A stretch of 64,000 nucleotides of DNA from Bradyrhizobium sp. STM 3843 (GCF_000239815.1 NZ_CAFK01000242.1:36374-100373), one strand, 5' to 3'; shown: positions 17,936 through 29,100, counted from the stretch's first letter. Numbers and translations are program-made. The notes: generated from the letters alone by a model not told the origin.

Positions 17936-19183
17936 TCAAACAGCCCGGCTGCCGGCTGCTTGCATCGGTGCAGACGCGGCGAAGCCCTCTAGCTCATTAG
18001 TGAGCAGGAAGCCGACTTCGTTCAATCGGAACAGCCGCTTAATTCTGCCTGGTACTTGATCGAACGAGAGCTGACAGCCACGAAGCTTAAGCTCTTTGCG
18101 CAACATCAACAAGAGACCGAAGAAGCGCATGTCGATATAGCGAACGCCGCCCAGATTGATAATAACGTCCTTGCTCGTCGAGATCGCTTCGTTAAGGAGC
18201 GGCATGATGGTCGATACGTTGCGCTCTGTGGCGCTGCCATCGAGACGGAGCGTGACAGCTCCATCATTCGAGGTACGCGTGACTTGCAGCTGGCCTTCGG
18301 CGGCAGGCCTTATGCGCTGCAATTGTGTAATGACTAGCAATGGCAGTACCCGAGTGACCAGCAGGCGGGCAAAAACAAGGCCGTCGTCACGATACCGCCG
18401 CCAAAGGACGCGCTCTTCCTTGATCCGCCAAAGCCATTCAAAGCCTAGTTCCCGAAATATCGTCGGCGCACGTTTCACGGTCCCGGCCTGAAAATTGATT
18501 GCCGCCCCCAGGTGTGAGCGTACCGGGATCGTGAGCCGGTCATGGTTTCGCTGCAGCCAGAGTTGCCCCTTCTTGGCACCGAGGGAGACGATCAGGAAGT
18601 CGGCGTCACTCTCGTTCACGGAAGCGATGACGTCATCCGTGCTCATCTCGGCGAGGTCACAAAAGCCAGGATCCAGCGTACCGACGCACAGGAGATCGCC
18701 ATGCCGGTCGTTGAGGCGGCACGCGGCCGTCGCCGCGATCCCCGGAGCGCCTCCGAACAGGAAAGCCGTCAGCCGGCGCTCGGTCTGCTTACGGAGGCTC
18801 AGCGCATCGAGCAGATCGGCCCCTGCCGCTCTCTTGCGGATGGGCAGCCCGAGCAGACGAGCGATCCAGATAATTGGTTTCCCATCCGGCGGGCAGGCAT
18901 CGCTGTCCAGCACTGACTCCCTGAACTCGGTGTCTGAGAGGCTGGAGGTAAGGAAGTTCAGATTTGGGGTGGAGACGAGCAATCTCGATCGATTTGCCGC
19001 CGCTGCATCAATAAGGCGGACGAGATCCGGTAACTCAATGGCATCAATCGGCAGGCCGAGAATGCAGTAGACTTGCCGCGGAAGATTCGACGGCGCAATG
19101 GAGCTGACCGACATAGCCAGCGGACTGTCTGACTTGAAGCTGCGTCTCGCTGCAGCGACGGAAGCAGTTTCGTTATAACTCAT
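17936..19183 (-). CDS. WecG/TagA/CpsF glycosyltransferase fused to STAS domain
   Basis: A 415-residue fusion. Residues about 40-275 are a WecG/TagA/CpsF (GT26) domain, with the family's TPNLNFL and CPPDGKPI motifs, FLFGG, LIVSLGAKKGQLW and the C-terminal FRELGFEWLWRI. These enzymes add N-acetylmannosaminuronic acid, ManNAc or glucuronic acid to lipid-linked sugars. Residues about 305-400 are a STAS domain (VTLRLDG, IINLGGVRYIDMRFFG, RIKRLFRLNEVGFLL). In anti-sigma antagonists the equivalent loop carries a phosphorylatable Ser after ID; here it reads IDMRF, so phosphoregulation at that site is absent. The fusion suggests a ligand-sensing or partner-binding role for the STAS part. It is separated by 291 nt from the SGNH gene that precedes it on the same strand. 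Confidence 0.85.
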   Translation of the reverse strand: MSYNETASVAAARRSFKSDSPLAMSVSSIAPSNLPRQVYCILGLPIDAIELPDLVRLIDAAAANRSRLLVSTPNLNFLTSSLSDTEFRESVLDSDACPPDGKPIIWIARLLGLPIRKRAAGADLLDALSLRKQTERRLTAFLFGGAPGIAATAACRLNDRHGDLLCVGTLDPGFCDLAEMSTDDVIASVNESDADFLIVSLGAKKGQLWLQRNHDRLTIPVRSHLGAAINFQAGTVKRAPTIFRELGFEWLWRIKEERVLWRRYRDDGLVFARLLVTRVLPLLVITQLQRIRPAAEGQLQVTRTSNDGAVTLRLDGSATERNVSTIMPLLNEAISTSKDVIINLGGVRYIDMRFFGLLLMLRKELKLRGCQLSFDQVPGRIKRLFRLNEVGFLLTNELEGFAASAPMQAAGSRAV

Positions 19184-19279
19184 GAAAATGGCCGTCCTGA
19201 ACCCGCTTTAAAGTCAAAAACAGATTAAACCCTTGCGCTCGATATTTCCGCTTCTTTTTTGCATTATGATAATCCGCCG

Positions 19280-19293
19280 AAAAAGCGCTTTTT
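19280..19293. repeat. 14-nt perfect palindrome upstream of WecG-STAS gene
   Basis: AAAAAGCGCTTTTT is fully self-complementary and lies about 97 nt upstream of the WecG-STAS start within a 291-nt intergenic stretch that contains no gene. It may be an operator or a bidirectional terminator remnant for the SGNH gene at 19475, which ends just to the right on the same strand. There is no further support. Confidence 0.3.
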
Positions 19294-19474
19294 GTGGAAT
19301 GAACCGCGGCGCGAGCCTTGCGCAGACTCATTTGCTTTCGGGAGAAAATCGGGGTCCTGCCGGATTTGTACGATTCTGGCGTAACTTAGCCGAGTGCCGG
19401 CCCTCGATCGGAGCGGCAAGGCTTCGATCTGCCGACGTAGAGTTCCGGCCGGCAATTAACGATATTTTTTACGG

Positions 19475-20680
19475 TTAATTTGATTTGGCAGGGTTTTGGC
19501 TCGGAGTAGGGGCCGGGAACTTCCGTCTCTGCAGCTCGGCCGCGACCTCCTTGGCAATCAAAGTATTGGCCATGACGCTATAGTGCCCGCCGCAGGGGAG
19601 GAGCGGCGCAAGCCAGGAAAGCCCATGGCGTTGATGGGTGAAGAGGACGCAAGGCGACTGGCCACTCAGTTCGTCAGTGAGGGGCGGGCCTAAGTCGAGG
19701 GTTTCGATCCCGGCGGCGCGCAACCTGTCGGCAAGCGGCGCGTATTCAAACTCGCCATGGAATGCCTTTTCCCGGAAGCTTGCCGTGCCGGGCAAGAAGA
19801 CGATGAGGGGGCGCTGGCCTCGCGACTTGGCGACTTCGGCGAAGGATTGGCAGATTGCCGTCATGAGTTGCAGCGCGCCTGACGGATGTCGGACGTCGTA
19901 GAGCGGCCCCCACGGGGCGTACTGGGCAAGGGTGGCCACGAGGCGTGGCTTCATCAAGACCCGAACCAGCGTCACGGTGTATGGAAAGCTCGGCGTCACC
20001 GGTCCATCGCGGGTGTCGGGAAGGAAGTAGGAGTTTGGGAGCATCGCCGCTGGAGCGCGGTTCAGGCGAAGAAAGCCGTCGCGATCAAGAGCTGGCTGGG
20101 GGACCCATCGGAGGTGTCCGGGCGGATCGAGCAAGAACCGCCCTTTCACGGCCGTTGGAACAAGGGGCGCCCCGAGAAACGCGTCGTACTGCCCGATATT
20201 GTCCTCGATGTTGTTGGGATTGATACCGAGCAGCGCAATTGGCGACCTGTCATCGATCCGCAGAAAACGCAGGTAGGCTTGATCCGTCCCGTAGTTGCCG
20301 ACGGCATAGTTATCGATACGGCACCCGAGGAGATGCGAGAGCTGCTCCACCCATCCCTTGTCATCAGGTGTTTCCGCACCCCCAACAAAGGAGTCGCCAA
20401 ACGCAGCGCCACAGGAGCGCAAGCCTGACGGGAATTCCCGATTTTCCTTGGCGCCGGACGCGCGATATCCGCCAATCTCGGGGTCGATGATCGTCCCCTG
20501 GTCGTCCCAATTGCGGCCGGCTTCCTGAAGATCCGGATCCCAAAGGGGCCGGCCAACGCCTATCCGGTCAACGTACAGGCAAATCGCCGCCGAGGCGCCC
20601 TCGACCAGCAGGATGGCTATGGAAGCGATGGCCAGCCGCCGCCACGTCGCCTTCGATCGGATGATGTCATTGAACTTCAT
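19475..20680 (-). CDS. Membrane-anchored SGNH/GDSL hydrolase-like protein
   Basis: Taken from the ATG at 20680 (MKFNDII) the protein has 401 residues; an upstream in-frame start at 20785 would add 35 basic residues with no recognisable role. A single membrane segment lies near residues 17-35 and the rest is periplasmic. The GDS block (CGAAFGDSFVGG) gives the nucleophile Ser, and GNYGTDQAYLR resembles the following SGNH blocks. The C-terminal block is CGGHYSVMAN, where the His is kept but the usual Asp of the dyad is not evident. SGNH proteins of this type add or remove acetyl groups on surface glycans; reduced catalysis is possible. It lies between the WecG-STAS gene and the NRPS promoter region. 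Confidence 0.7.
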   Translation of the reverse strand: MKFNDIIRSKATWRRLAIASIAILLVEGASAAICLYVDRIGVGRPLWDPDLQEAGRNWDDQGTIIDPEIGGYRASGAKENREFPSGLRSCGAAFGDSFVGGAETPDDKGWVEQLSHLLGCRIDNYAVGNYGTDQAYLRFLRIDDRSPIALLGINPNNIEDNIGQYDAFLGAPLVPTAVKGRFLLDPPGHLRWVPQPALDRDGFLRLNRAPAAMLPNSYFLPDTRDGPVTPSFPYTVTLVRVLMKPRLVATLAQYAPWGPLYDVRHPSGALQLMTAICQSFAEVAKSRGQRPLIVFLPGTASFREKAFHGEFEYAPLADRLRAAGIETLDLGPPLTDELSGQSPCVLFTHQRHGLSWLAPLLPCGGHYSVMANTLIAKEVAAELQRRKFPAPTPSQNPAKSN

Positions 20681-21126
20681 GACTTCGTTGATATTGATCT
20701 TGGAAAATCGTCGGTTTGTCGAAACAAGGATCGCATACGCTCTCCCTGAATATCGCAATTTGATCGATTTGTAGCACCGCAGCAAAGTCCGCCATCAAAA
20801 TAGATCCAAGACCCTCATGGGCGGCCCAGGACCGCTCCTGACCGGGAGTGGTGTAAACCAATGTAAAATAAAGGATTTGAATAAGCCGAAGATGGGCTCG
20901 GTGACATTGAACTCGGGCCGATCCCGCAAGACAAAACCTTGAGGCCGAGGTGATGCTCCAGGATGCCCGTGCGCCTCATTGCAGGTTAACCAGCATCTCC
21001 GTTTGAGTATTTGCGGAAAATCAAGGAGGCTGACGGCGAGAGGGTTTTGATATAATTGGAAACGATTAGGAGCGTTTCCTTTTTGAGTGTTGGGTAGTCG
21101 TAGATGTTCGGGGGGAGCTGGATACC
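20681..21126. promoter_or_regulatory. Leader and promoter region of the megasynthase operon
   Basis: About 446 bases between the divergent SGNH and NRPS genes, with no supported gene. Near the right end a TATAAT hexamer (21051-21056) sits directly in front of an inverted repeat (21058-21079, listed separately). The best -35 candidate (CTGACG at 21030) is only 15 nt away, so the promoter call is tentative. A GGGGGAG Shine-Dalgarno-like run at 21111-21117 precedes the GTG start at 21127 by 9 nt. Confidence 0.4.
21058..21084 (+). terminator. Inverted repeat with T-tract upstream of NRPS gene (attenuator or operator)
   Basis: Arms GGAAACG (21058-21064) and CGTTTCC (21073-21079) are perfect complements around an 8-nt loop, followed by a TTTTT run (21080-21084). 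The shape is that of a short intrinsic terminator in the leader 40-50 nt before the first NRPS start, so it could attenuate the operon if transcription begins upstream. The stem is only 7 bp with moderate GC, so it may instead be a repressor operator overlapping the TATAAT box. Confidence 0.4.
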
Positions 21127-23112
21127 GTGCGGGAAGCCGGACGGTTCGGCTTACTCGTGCGGCTCGATTTGATGAGGCGTAAAAAAATGGCGCCAGCTGA
21201 GTTAGGCTCGGTAGTCGCGAAACAATATGCGGTCACAGGGGAGATTTTGCCACTGGACACGATCGGTCGGCTGTTTGAGCGTCAGGTCGACCGGGCGCCG
21301 AACAGGACCGCTGTCCAGATCAACGAAGACAAGGTGACCTACGGCGAGCTGGATCGATATGCGAACCAGCTCGCGAGACGGATTCGGAAGACCTGCGACC
21401 TGAGCGGCAGTCGCCTGGTGGCGCTGTGCTTTGAGCGCTCGATTGAGATGATCGTCGCGATGCTGGCCGTCGTGAAGGCCGGCGCAGGCTACGTTCCAAT
21501 TGATCCCGCCTATCCCGCCGAACGGATCCGGATGACGCTCGAGGATGCGGGTCCTGCGCTCGTTCTGACGCAGCCCTCCCTGGTCGCAAAGCTTCCGTTG
21601 AACGGGAAGCCGGTCGTTTGCCTGGATCGTGATCTGAGCGCCGCGGCAGATGAAGATGGAATGCGCCTACAGCAGACAGCCAGCGCTGAGGGTGTCGCCT
21701 ACGTCATCTACACATCGGGATCTACCGGCACGCCGAAAGGCGTCATGGTCACGCATCACAACGTCAATCGTCTGTTGACGTCGACGTCGTGCTGGTTCGA
21801 CTTCAATACCGACGACGTCTGGACTCTGTTTCATTCCTCCGCTTTTGATTTTTCCGTCTGGGAGATCTGGGGCTGTCTCCTGACCGGCGGAAAACTGATC
21901 TGCGTTCCCTATTGGGTCGCACGGTCGCCGAGGGATTTCTATGCCCTGATGGCCAAAGAGCAGGTCACCGTACTGAACCAGACTCCGGCCGCATTTTATC
22001 AGCTCATCCAGGTCGAAGAATCCGGCTTCGTCGAACAGCTGAAGCTCCGCTATGTCATTTTCGGCGGAGAGGCCCTCAATTTCGCCAGCCTGCGGCCGTG
22101 GTTCCACCGTCACGGTGATCGCGTCCCGCAGCTCATCAACATGTACGGCATCACCGAAACGACCGTTCATGTCACATATCGACTGGTAACGGCTTCAGAT
22201 GCGGCCGGCGAAACACGCAGCCTGATCGGAACGCCAATTCCGGACCTGCAGCTCCATTTGCTGGGTTCGGACCTGCGGCCCGTTCCTGACGGTGACGTCG
22301 GCGAGATCTATGTCGGCGGCGCAGGCGTCAGCAAAGGTTATCTGAATCGGCCGGAGCTCACCGCAGAGCGGTTTGTGACCGATCCGTTCTCGGATCAGGT
22401 CAACGCTCGGCTGTACAGATCTGGAGACCTCGCGCGTCGGCTCGCCAATGGTGATGTTGAGTATCTCGGCCGAGGCGACATGCAGGTCAAGATCCGCGGG
22501 TTTCGGATCGAGCTCGGAGAGATCGAGGCAGCTCTCGCGGATTGTCAGGGCGTCCAACAAGCCGTTGTGCTCGCGCGCAAGGATGGGCCAGGAGAGCCCA
22601 AGCTTGTCGGCTATTATTTGGGCTCGGCGAGTGCAGGCGAACTACGCGACCATCTTGTAGCCAAGCTGCCAGAGCACATGGTTCCGCATACATTCGTGCG
22701 GGTCGACGCGTTTCCATTGACGATCAACGGAAAAATCGATCGAGCGGCATTGCCGGCGCCGGCCCTGCCGACGTTGCCCAGGCAGGTCGAGCCGGGGACG
22801 CAGCTGGAAGCCGAGCTTGCGGTCATCTGGCGTCAGGTGCTTGAAAAGACTCAAGTTGGTTTCGACGACAATTTCTTCGATCTCGGCGGGGATTCGCTTC
22901 TCCTGGCTGGCGTGCAGACCCGGTTGCAGGCACTGCTGCAGGCCGAGGTACCCATAACGGACCTGTTTGAATTTCCAACCATTCGTTCGCTGGCGCGGCG
23001 GTTGGAGTTGAGAAACACGCCATCATCAGCGCAAGCGGTTGAGCAGAGGGCAATGAAGCAGCGGGCTGCCTTCGCGAAACAGCAGGCGCGTCGTTTAAGG
23101 GGAATGTCTTGA
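21127..23112 (+). CDS. NRPS module A-PCP, predicted threonine-activating
   Basis: A 661-residue (from GTG) adenylation-carrier protein. The A domain (about residues 45-530) shows YVIYTSGSTGTPKG, NMYGITETT and the terminal NGKIDRAALP Lys. The specificity-pocket residues read from the alignment motifs are D241 F242 W245 N284 I311 G313 M339 V347 H348 plus the invariant Lys, i.e. DFWNIGMVHK, the established threonine code. The PCP (about 550-625) carries the phosphopantetheine site LGGDSLL (Ser590). The C-terminus is a short basic helix (RAAFAKQQARR) of the kind seen before KS-starting partners. There is no C domain, so it is either the loading module or a trans-donor of Thr, as SyrB1 is. The ATG at 21187, preceded by GAGG, is an alternative start. 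Its stop overlaps the next gene by 4 nt. Confidence 0.9.
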   Translation: MREAGRFGLLVRLDLMRRKKMAPAELGSVVAKQYAVTGEILPLDTIGRLFERQVDRAPNRTAVQINEDKVTYGELDRYANQLARRIRKTCDLSGSRLVALCFERSIEMIVAMLAVVKAGAGYVPIDPAYPAERIRMTLEDAGPALVLTQPSLVAKLPLNGKPVVCLDRDLSAAADEDGMRLQQTASAEGVAYVIYTSGSTGTPKGVMVTHHNVNRLLTSTSCWFDFNTDDVWTLFHSSAFDFSVWEIWGCLLTGGKLICVPYWVARSPRDFYALMAKEQVTVLNQTPAAFYQLIQVEESGFVEQLKLRYVIFGGEALNFASLRPWFHRHGDRVPQLINMYGITETTVHVTYRLVTASDAAGETRSLIGTPIPDLQLHLLGSDLRPVPDGDVGEIYVGGAGVSKGYLNRPELTAERFVTDPFSDQVNARLYRSGDLARRLANGDVEYLGRGDMQVKIRGFRIELGEIEAALADCQGVQQAVVLARKDGPGEPKLVGYYLGSASAGELRDHLVAKLPEHMVPHTFVRVDAFPLTINGKIDRAALPAPALPTLPRQVEPGTQLEAELAVIWRQVLEKTQVGFDDNFFDLGGDSLLLAGVQTRLQALLQAEVPITDLFEFPTIRSLARRLELRNTPSSAQAVEQRAMKQRAAFAKQQARRLRGMS

Positions 23113-26100
23113 ACGAGAATGCCGGGCTGGAAGAGGGAGGCATTGCCATTGTCGGCATGGCCGGGCGTTTTCCCGGGGCGCAAAGCGTTGCCGAGTTTTG
23201 GCGCAATCAGCTCGATGGCATCGAGGCGATCTCTCAGTTTCGTGTCGATGAGCTCGAGATTACCAACAAGCAGGCGGTCGGGAATGATCCGCGCTACGTG
23301 AAGGCGCGATCGATCCTTGAAGACGTCGATCTGTTCGACGCCGAATTCTTCGGGATTTATCCTCGCGAGGCCGAGCTGATGGATCCGCAGCAGCGTTTGT
23401 TTCTCGAATGCTGCTGGCAAGCTCTCGAAGACGCCGGCTGCGTGCCTCAGACCTATCCGGGGCTGATCGGGGTCTATGCTGGCACGAGCATGTCGTCCTA
23501 CTTCCTGACGCGGCTCTGTACCGAACCCGGCTTTATCGAGAAATTCGCGGCCGGCTACCAGGTCTCCAACTACGTGGAGATGATGGGGAACAGCCCCGAT
23601 TTCCTGGCGACGCGAGTCTCGTACAAGTTCAATCTGCGCGGGCCGAGCGTGACCATGCTGTCCGCATGTTCGACCTCGCTGGTTGCCATCACGCAGGCTT
23701 GTCAATCGCTGTTGACCTACCAGAGCGATATGGCGCTGGCCGGCGGTACCTCGATCACGCTCCCCCAGAAGCGCGGTTCGGTTTACCAAGATGGCGGCAT
23801 GGTCTCGCGAGACGGCCACTGCCGGGCATTCGACGCCGACGCGCAGGGAACTGTGTTCGGCAGTGGCGTTGGCGTCGTCGTCCTGAAGCGGCTCGAGGAC
23901 GCACTGCAGGATGGCGACCAGATCTACGCCGTCATTCGCGGCTATGCAGTCAACAATGACGGCTCGAGCAAGGTCGGCTATACGGCCCCGAGCGTCGAGG
24001 GGCAGGCGAATGTCATCGCCATGGCTCATCAGGCTGCGGATATCGATCCAGCGACAATCGGCTATATCGAGGCCCATGGAACGGGGACGCCGCTGGGCGA
24101 TCCGATCGAGCTCGCCGGTCTTACCCAGGCCTTTCGTGCGCGGACTGACCGGACGCAATTTTGCACGATCGGGACGGCCAAGACCAATGTCGGGCACCTG
24201 GACATCGCTGCCGGCGTCACCGGATTGATCAATGCTGCGCATGTCGTGCGGCACGGTGTGTTTCCGCCAACGCTGCATTTCAAGAACCCGAATCCCAAAT
24301 TCGATTTCAAGGGCAGTCCATTTCGGGTGGTGGCCGAGCGGACCGAATGGGATGCAGGAGATGCGCCGCGGCGTGCCGGGGTCAGCGCGTTCGGGGTCGG
24401 CGGGACCAACGCCCACGTCGTGTTGGAACAGGCTCCCGAGCAGCAATCCTCCGCGTCGCGGCGAACCAAACAGCTGCTTGTTCTGTCCGCCCGTTCCCAG
24501 ACGGCACTGGATGCCGCGGGCGATCGTCTTCGGGCGCATCTGGAAGCCCATCCGGGCAGCAATCTCGCCGACGTCGCCTGGACGCTTCAGACCGGGAGGC
24601 GTGAGTTCGGCTACCGCCGGGCTGTCGTCGCTGGCGACGTCGCAGAGGCGGTCCGCTCGTTGTCGGAGCGGGCACGCGTTCCTGCCCCTTCGCGGTCTCG
24701 CGAGGTCTCCGACGTCTGCTTCCTCTTTCCGGGGCAGGGCTCGCAACACCCCAACATGGCGCGCGAGATCTATGATCTCGAACCGGTCTTTCGTGAGACG
24801 GTCGACCGCTGTGCAGAGATCCTCCGTCCTCATCTCGGTGCGGATCTGCGAACCGTGCTTTATCCCGACGCCGGTGCCAGCGACGAGGCCAGGCGCGCGG
24901 TCACTGACACGATCATCGCTCAGCCCGCGATCTTCACGATCGAATATTCACTGGCGCAACTCTGGTTCAGCTGGGGCATTCGGCCCAAGGCCATGACCGG
25001 CCACAGCATCGGCGAGTTCGCCGCCGCCTGCATTGCCGGCGTGATCTCGCTCGAGGACGCGCTTGGCTTTGTGGCCCTGCGCGGCCGCCTGATGCAGGGT
25101 GTCGCGCCCGGCGGCATGCTTTCGGTGCGGCTGCCGGAGGCCGAATTGCGCCAGCGACTCGGCGCGCCGCTGTCGCTGGCCGCGGTCAATTCACCGAGCC
25201 TGTGCGTCGTTGCAGGACCGCTGGATCCGCTTGCACAGTTCGAGCGCGAACTGAACGAGGCGGGGGTGGCCTGCCGGCGGCTGGTGACTTCTCACGCCTT
25301 CCATTCCGCCATGATGGATCCCTTGATCGATCCGCTGGCGAATGCCCTGTCGGGTATCCGGCTCAACCCGCCCCAGATTCCCTATGTGTCCGGAGTGACG
25401 GGGACCTGGGTCACGGATCGGGAAGCGACCGACCCGGTTTACTGGGCGCGACATGCCCGCGAGCCGGTGCAGTTCTCGGCGGCAATCCAGGAGCTTCGCA
25501 ACCGACCGGACGCAATTCTGCTCGAAGTCGGTCCGGGCAATGTTCTGACGACGCTGGCTCGACAGCACGGTCAGCCAGCGGCCAATTCGGTCATCGCGCC
25601 ATCCTTGTCTGACGGCTTTTCCGGCGAAGGTGATTACGAAGCGCTCTTGTCGGCCATGGGGAAGCTGTGGGTGGCCGGCGAAAAGCCCGACTGGACGGCA
25701 TTCCATGCCGGCGAGCGCCGCCATCGGATGTCGCTGCCGACCTATCCTTTCGAGCGCAAGCGCTACTGGTTGCAGAATGCCCAAGCCGCTTTCGATCAGT
25801 CCGTGCCGGGGTCGACGGAGGCGCCAGTGACCTCTCTCAGCAGCGAAGCCAAGCCGCAAGTCCTTCAGGGAAGCGATGCCGTGAATGTAATGTCCAGTGT
25901 TAGCTCCGCGGTCGCACCCGCGACGTCGGCCAAGCGTCGCGATCGAATCCAGGCCGCCCTGGTGGAGATGTTTGAAGGCTTGTCGGGCGTTGATCTCGCG
26001 GCCGCCGATCCGGCGACCACCTTCCTCGAGCTGGGGTTCGATTCCCTGTTCCTCACGCAGGTGGCCCAGGCACTGCAGGAGAAGTTCGCCGTCAAGATCA

Positions 26101-29100
26101 CGTTCCGCCAGCTCCTGAATGACGTGTCGAGCCTGAACGCCCTGGTGGATCATCTCGAAAGCCAGCTTCCCGCCGACGCGTATGCTGAGCGCGTCGAATC
26201 CAGGTCTGAGCTGCAAGCGGTAGCCCCGGTCGTGGTTGTCACGGCAACCGCAGCCAGCGAGCCGGCCGTGCAGGCTGCGCTCGTGTCGGCCGGCTCCGTC
26301 TCGGAAGGCGCGATGGAACGCCTTATGCGCGAGCAGCTGCAGGCCATGAACCAGCTGTTCTCAAAGCAGCTCGACGCGCTGAATGCGACGCGCGGACCGA
26401 CGGCCGCTGCTCCCGCGACAATCCCGGCCAGCAACGCGACAGTCGAACTGCGGGCCGCTGCCGAAGCTGTGACCTCCGCACCTGCGGCGGCGCCTGCTGC
26501 GCCACAGAAGGCATTTGGTCCGTACAAGCCGCCGCAAACAACCGCATCCCAGGACCTGACGCCGGCGCAGCAAAAGCAGCTCAATATCCTGATCGATCGC
26601 GTCACGCGACGAACGGCCAAATCGAAGGCGTTCACGCAGCAGCATCGTCAGGCCTTGGCTGACCCGCGCGTCGTGTCCGGATTCCGTCCCCAGTGGAAGG
26701 AGATGGTTTATTCGATCGTGACCGATCGTTCGCAAGGGTCGCGGATCTGGGACATCGACGGCAACGCCTATATCGACCTCGTCAATGGCTTTGGCCCGAT
26801 CATGCTCGGCCACCGCCCGGATTTCGTCGAGAAGGCGATCGAGGCCCAGTTACGCAACGGCTTCGAGACGGGACCGCAGACGCCGCTTGCCGGTGAGGTC
26901 GCGCAGCTGTTCTGCGAGATGACCGGCAATGAGCGAATGGCGTTCTGCAACACCGGTTCAGAGGCTGTGCTCGCCGCATTGCGCGTGTCGCGGACCGTGA
27001 CCGGCAAGAACAAGATCGTCACATTCTCCGGCGACTACCACGGCATGTTCGACGAGGTCCTGGTGAAGGGCTTCATGAACAAGGCTGGCGAGCCGCAGTC
27101 GGTGCCGATCGCGCCCGGCATTCCGCGCCAGAGCGTCTCCAACATGGTCGTGCTGGACTACGGCGCGGAACAATCGCTGGATTGGATCCGGCGCAACGCC
27201 GCCGACATCGCTGCAGTGCTGGTCGAGCCGGTGCAGAGCCGGCATCCCTCGCTGCAGCCGGTCGACTTCCTCAAGCAGCTTCGCAAGATCACGGAAGACT
27301 GCGGCGCGGCGCTGATCTTCGACGAGGTCGTCACCGGATTCCGCGTCCATCAAGGCGGCTGCCAGGCGAAGTTTGGCATTCGCGCCGATCTCGCAACCTA
27401 CGGCAAGGTGGTTGCCGGGGGCATGCCCGTTGGCGTTCTCGCCGGCAAGAGCCGGTTCATGGATGCCCTGGACGGCGGCATGTGGCAATTCGGGGATGAT
27501 TCCTATCCTCAGGTCGGCGTGACGTTCTTCGCCGGAACCTTCGTTCGCCATCCGCTTGCGCTTGCGGCGATGCGCGCCGTGCTCAGGCACTTCAGCGAGC
27601 AGGGGCCCGCCCTGCAGGAGCGGCTCAATCAGCGCACCTCCGAACTGGTCCAGAAGCTCAACGAGGTGGTCCGGGAACACGGTCTCCCGACGCAGGTCGA
27701 GACCTTCGGCAGCTTCTTCTACCTCGGCTTCCCGGCCTCGGAGCCGCTGGCCAACCTATTCTACTTCTACATGCGGGACAAAGGTATCCACATTCGCGAG
27801 GGCTTTCCGTGCTTCCTGACGACCGCTCATAGCGATGCGGATCTCGAGGCCATCGTGACCGCGTTCCGGGAGAGCGCGATCGAGATGCGCCAGGCCGGAT
27901 TCCTGGGCGATGTGGTCGAGGCGCCGGCGCTCGCCCCGGCGGCCGTGGCCGCGCAACTGGATCGACCGGAAGCAGCTGAAGCTCCCTTGACCGAATCTCA
28001 GCTGGAAGTGTGGTTGTCGGACCAGCTCAGTTCCGATGCATCATGCAGCTACAACGAGTCGGTCTCGCTTCATCTGCGTGGAAACCTGGACGTTACCGCA
28101 CTTCGGCGTGCGCTGGATCTCGTCGTCGCGCGGCACCAGGCGCTTCGCTCCACGTTCGGTGGAGAGGGCGACCGGCAAAGCTTTGCCGCCCGGCTGACCC
28201 TCGAGGTCCCGACCATCGATCTGAGATCCCTGGCGCCCCAGGAACAGGAGAGCCAGCTCCATCAGATCATCGCGACGGATGCGCAAACGCCGTTCAACCT
28301 CAGCGCAGGACCGCTGGTTCGCGCCCGGCTGGTGACGCTGGCAGCGGACCATCAGATCCTGATCTTCACTGCGCATCATATCGTCTGTGACGGCTGGTCG
28401 ACCAACGTCCTCGTTGACGAGCTATCGCAGGCTTACAACGCAACGAAGCAGGGCCTGTCCTGGAATCCACCGGCCAGCATGCCATTTGCAGATTATGCAA
28501 AATCTCAAGCGGAGTTCGTCGACAGTGCCGAAGGGCGCAAGGTCGAGTCCTATTGGTTGGAGCAATTCCGCGAGGTGCCTGCGCCGCTGAACCTGCCGCT
28601 TGACCGGCCACGGCCCGCGATCAAGGAGTTCAAGGGCGCGACGTTCCGGACCCGCATCGAGGCCGATGCCTACAATCGGATCAAGAAGTTCGGTGCCAGC
28701 CAGAAATGCACGTTGTTCGTGACCCTGCTGGCCGGGTTCGAGATCCTGCTTGGCCGCCTCAGCGGTCAGGACGACATCGTCGTCGGGGTGCCAACGGCGG
28801 GCCAGTCCCTGCTGGACAACGTCACCTTGGTCGGTCACTGCGTGAACTTCATTCCTCTGCGGGGCCGCTTGACGGGCAATCCGACGGCAGCCGAGTTCCT
28901 GGCGCAGATGAAGCAGACCGTGCTCGCCGGTTACGAGCACCAGAACTACACCTACGGCCGCCTGGTGCGGAAACTGGCGTTGCAGCGCGATCCGAGTCGC
29001 CTGCCGCTCACCGAGGTCCAGTTCAACCTGGAGCGGATCGGCGGCAAGCTCGGTTTCGACGGCGTCGATGCGGAGGTCGATCCGAATCCGAAGAGCTTCG

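Noticed and set aside
22851..24833. 660-residue open frame on the minus strand opposite the PKS N-terminus
   Set aside because: It lies wholly antisense to clear KS/AT domain sequence; its translation is Arg/Gly-rich with no motif, as expected for a shadow frame in high-GC DNA.
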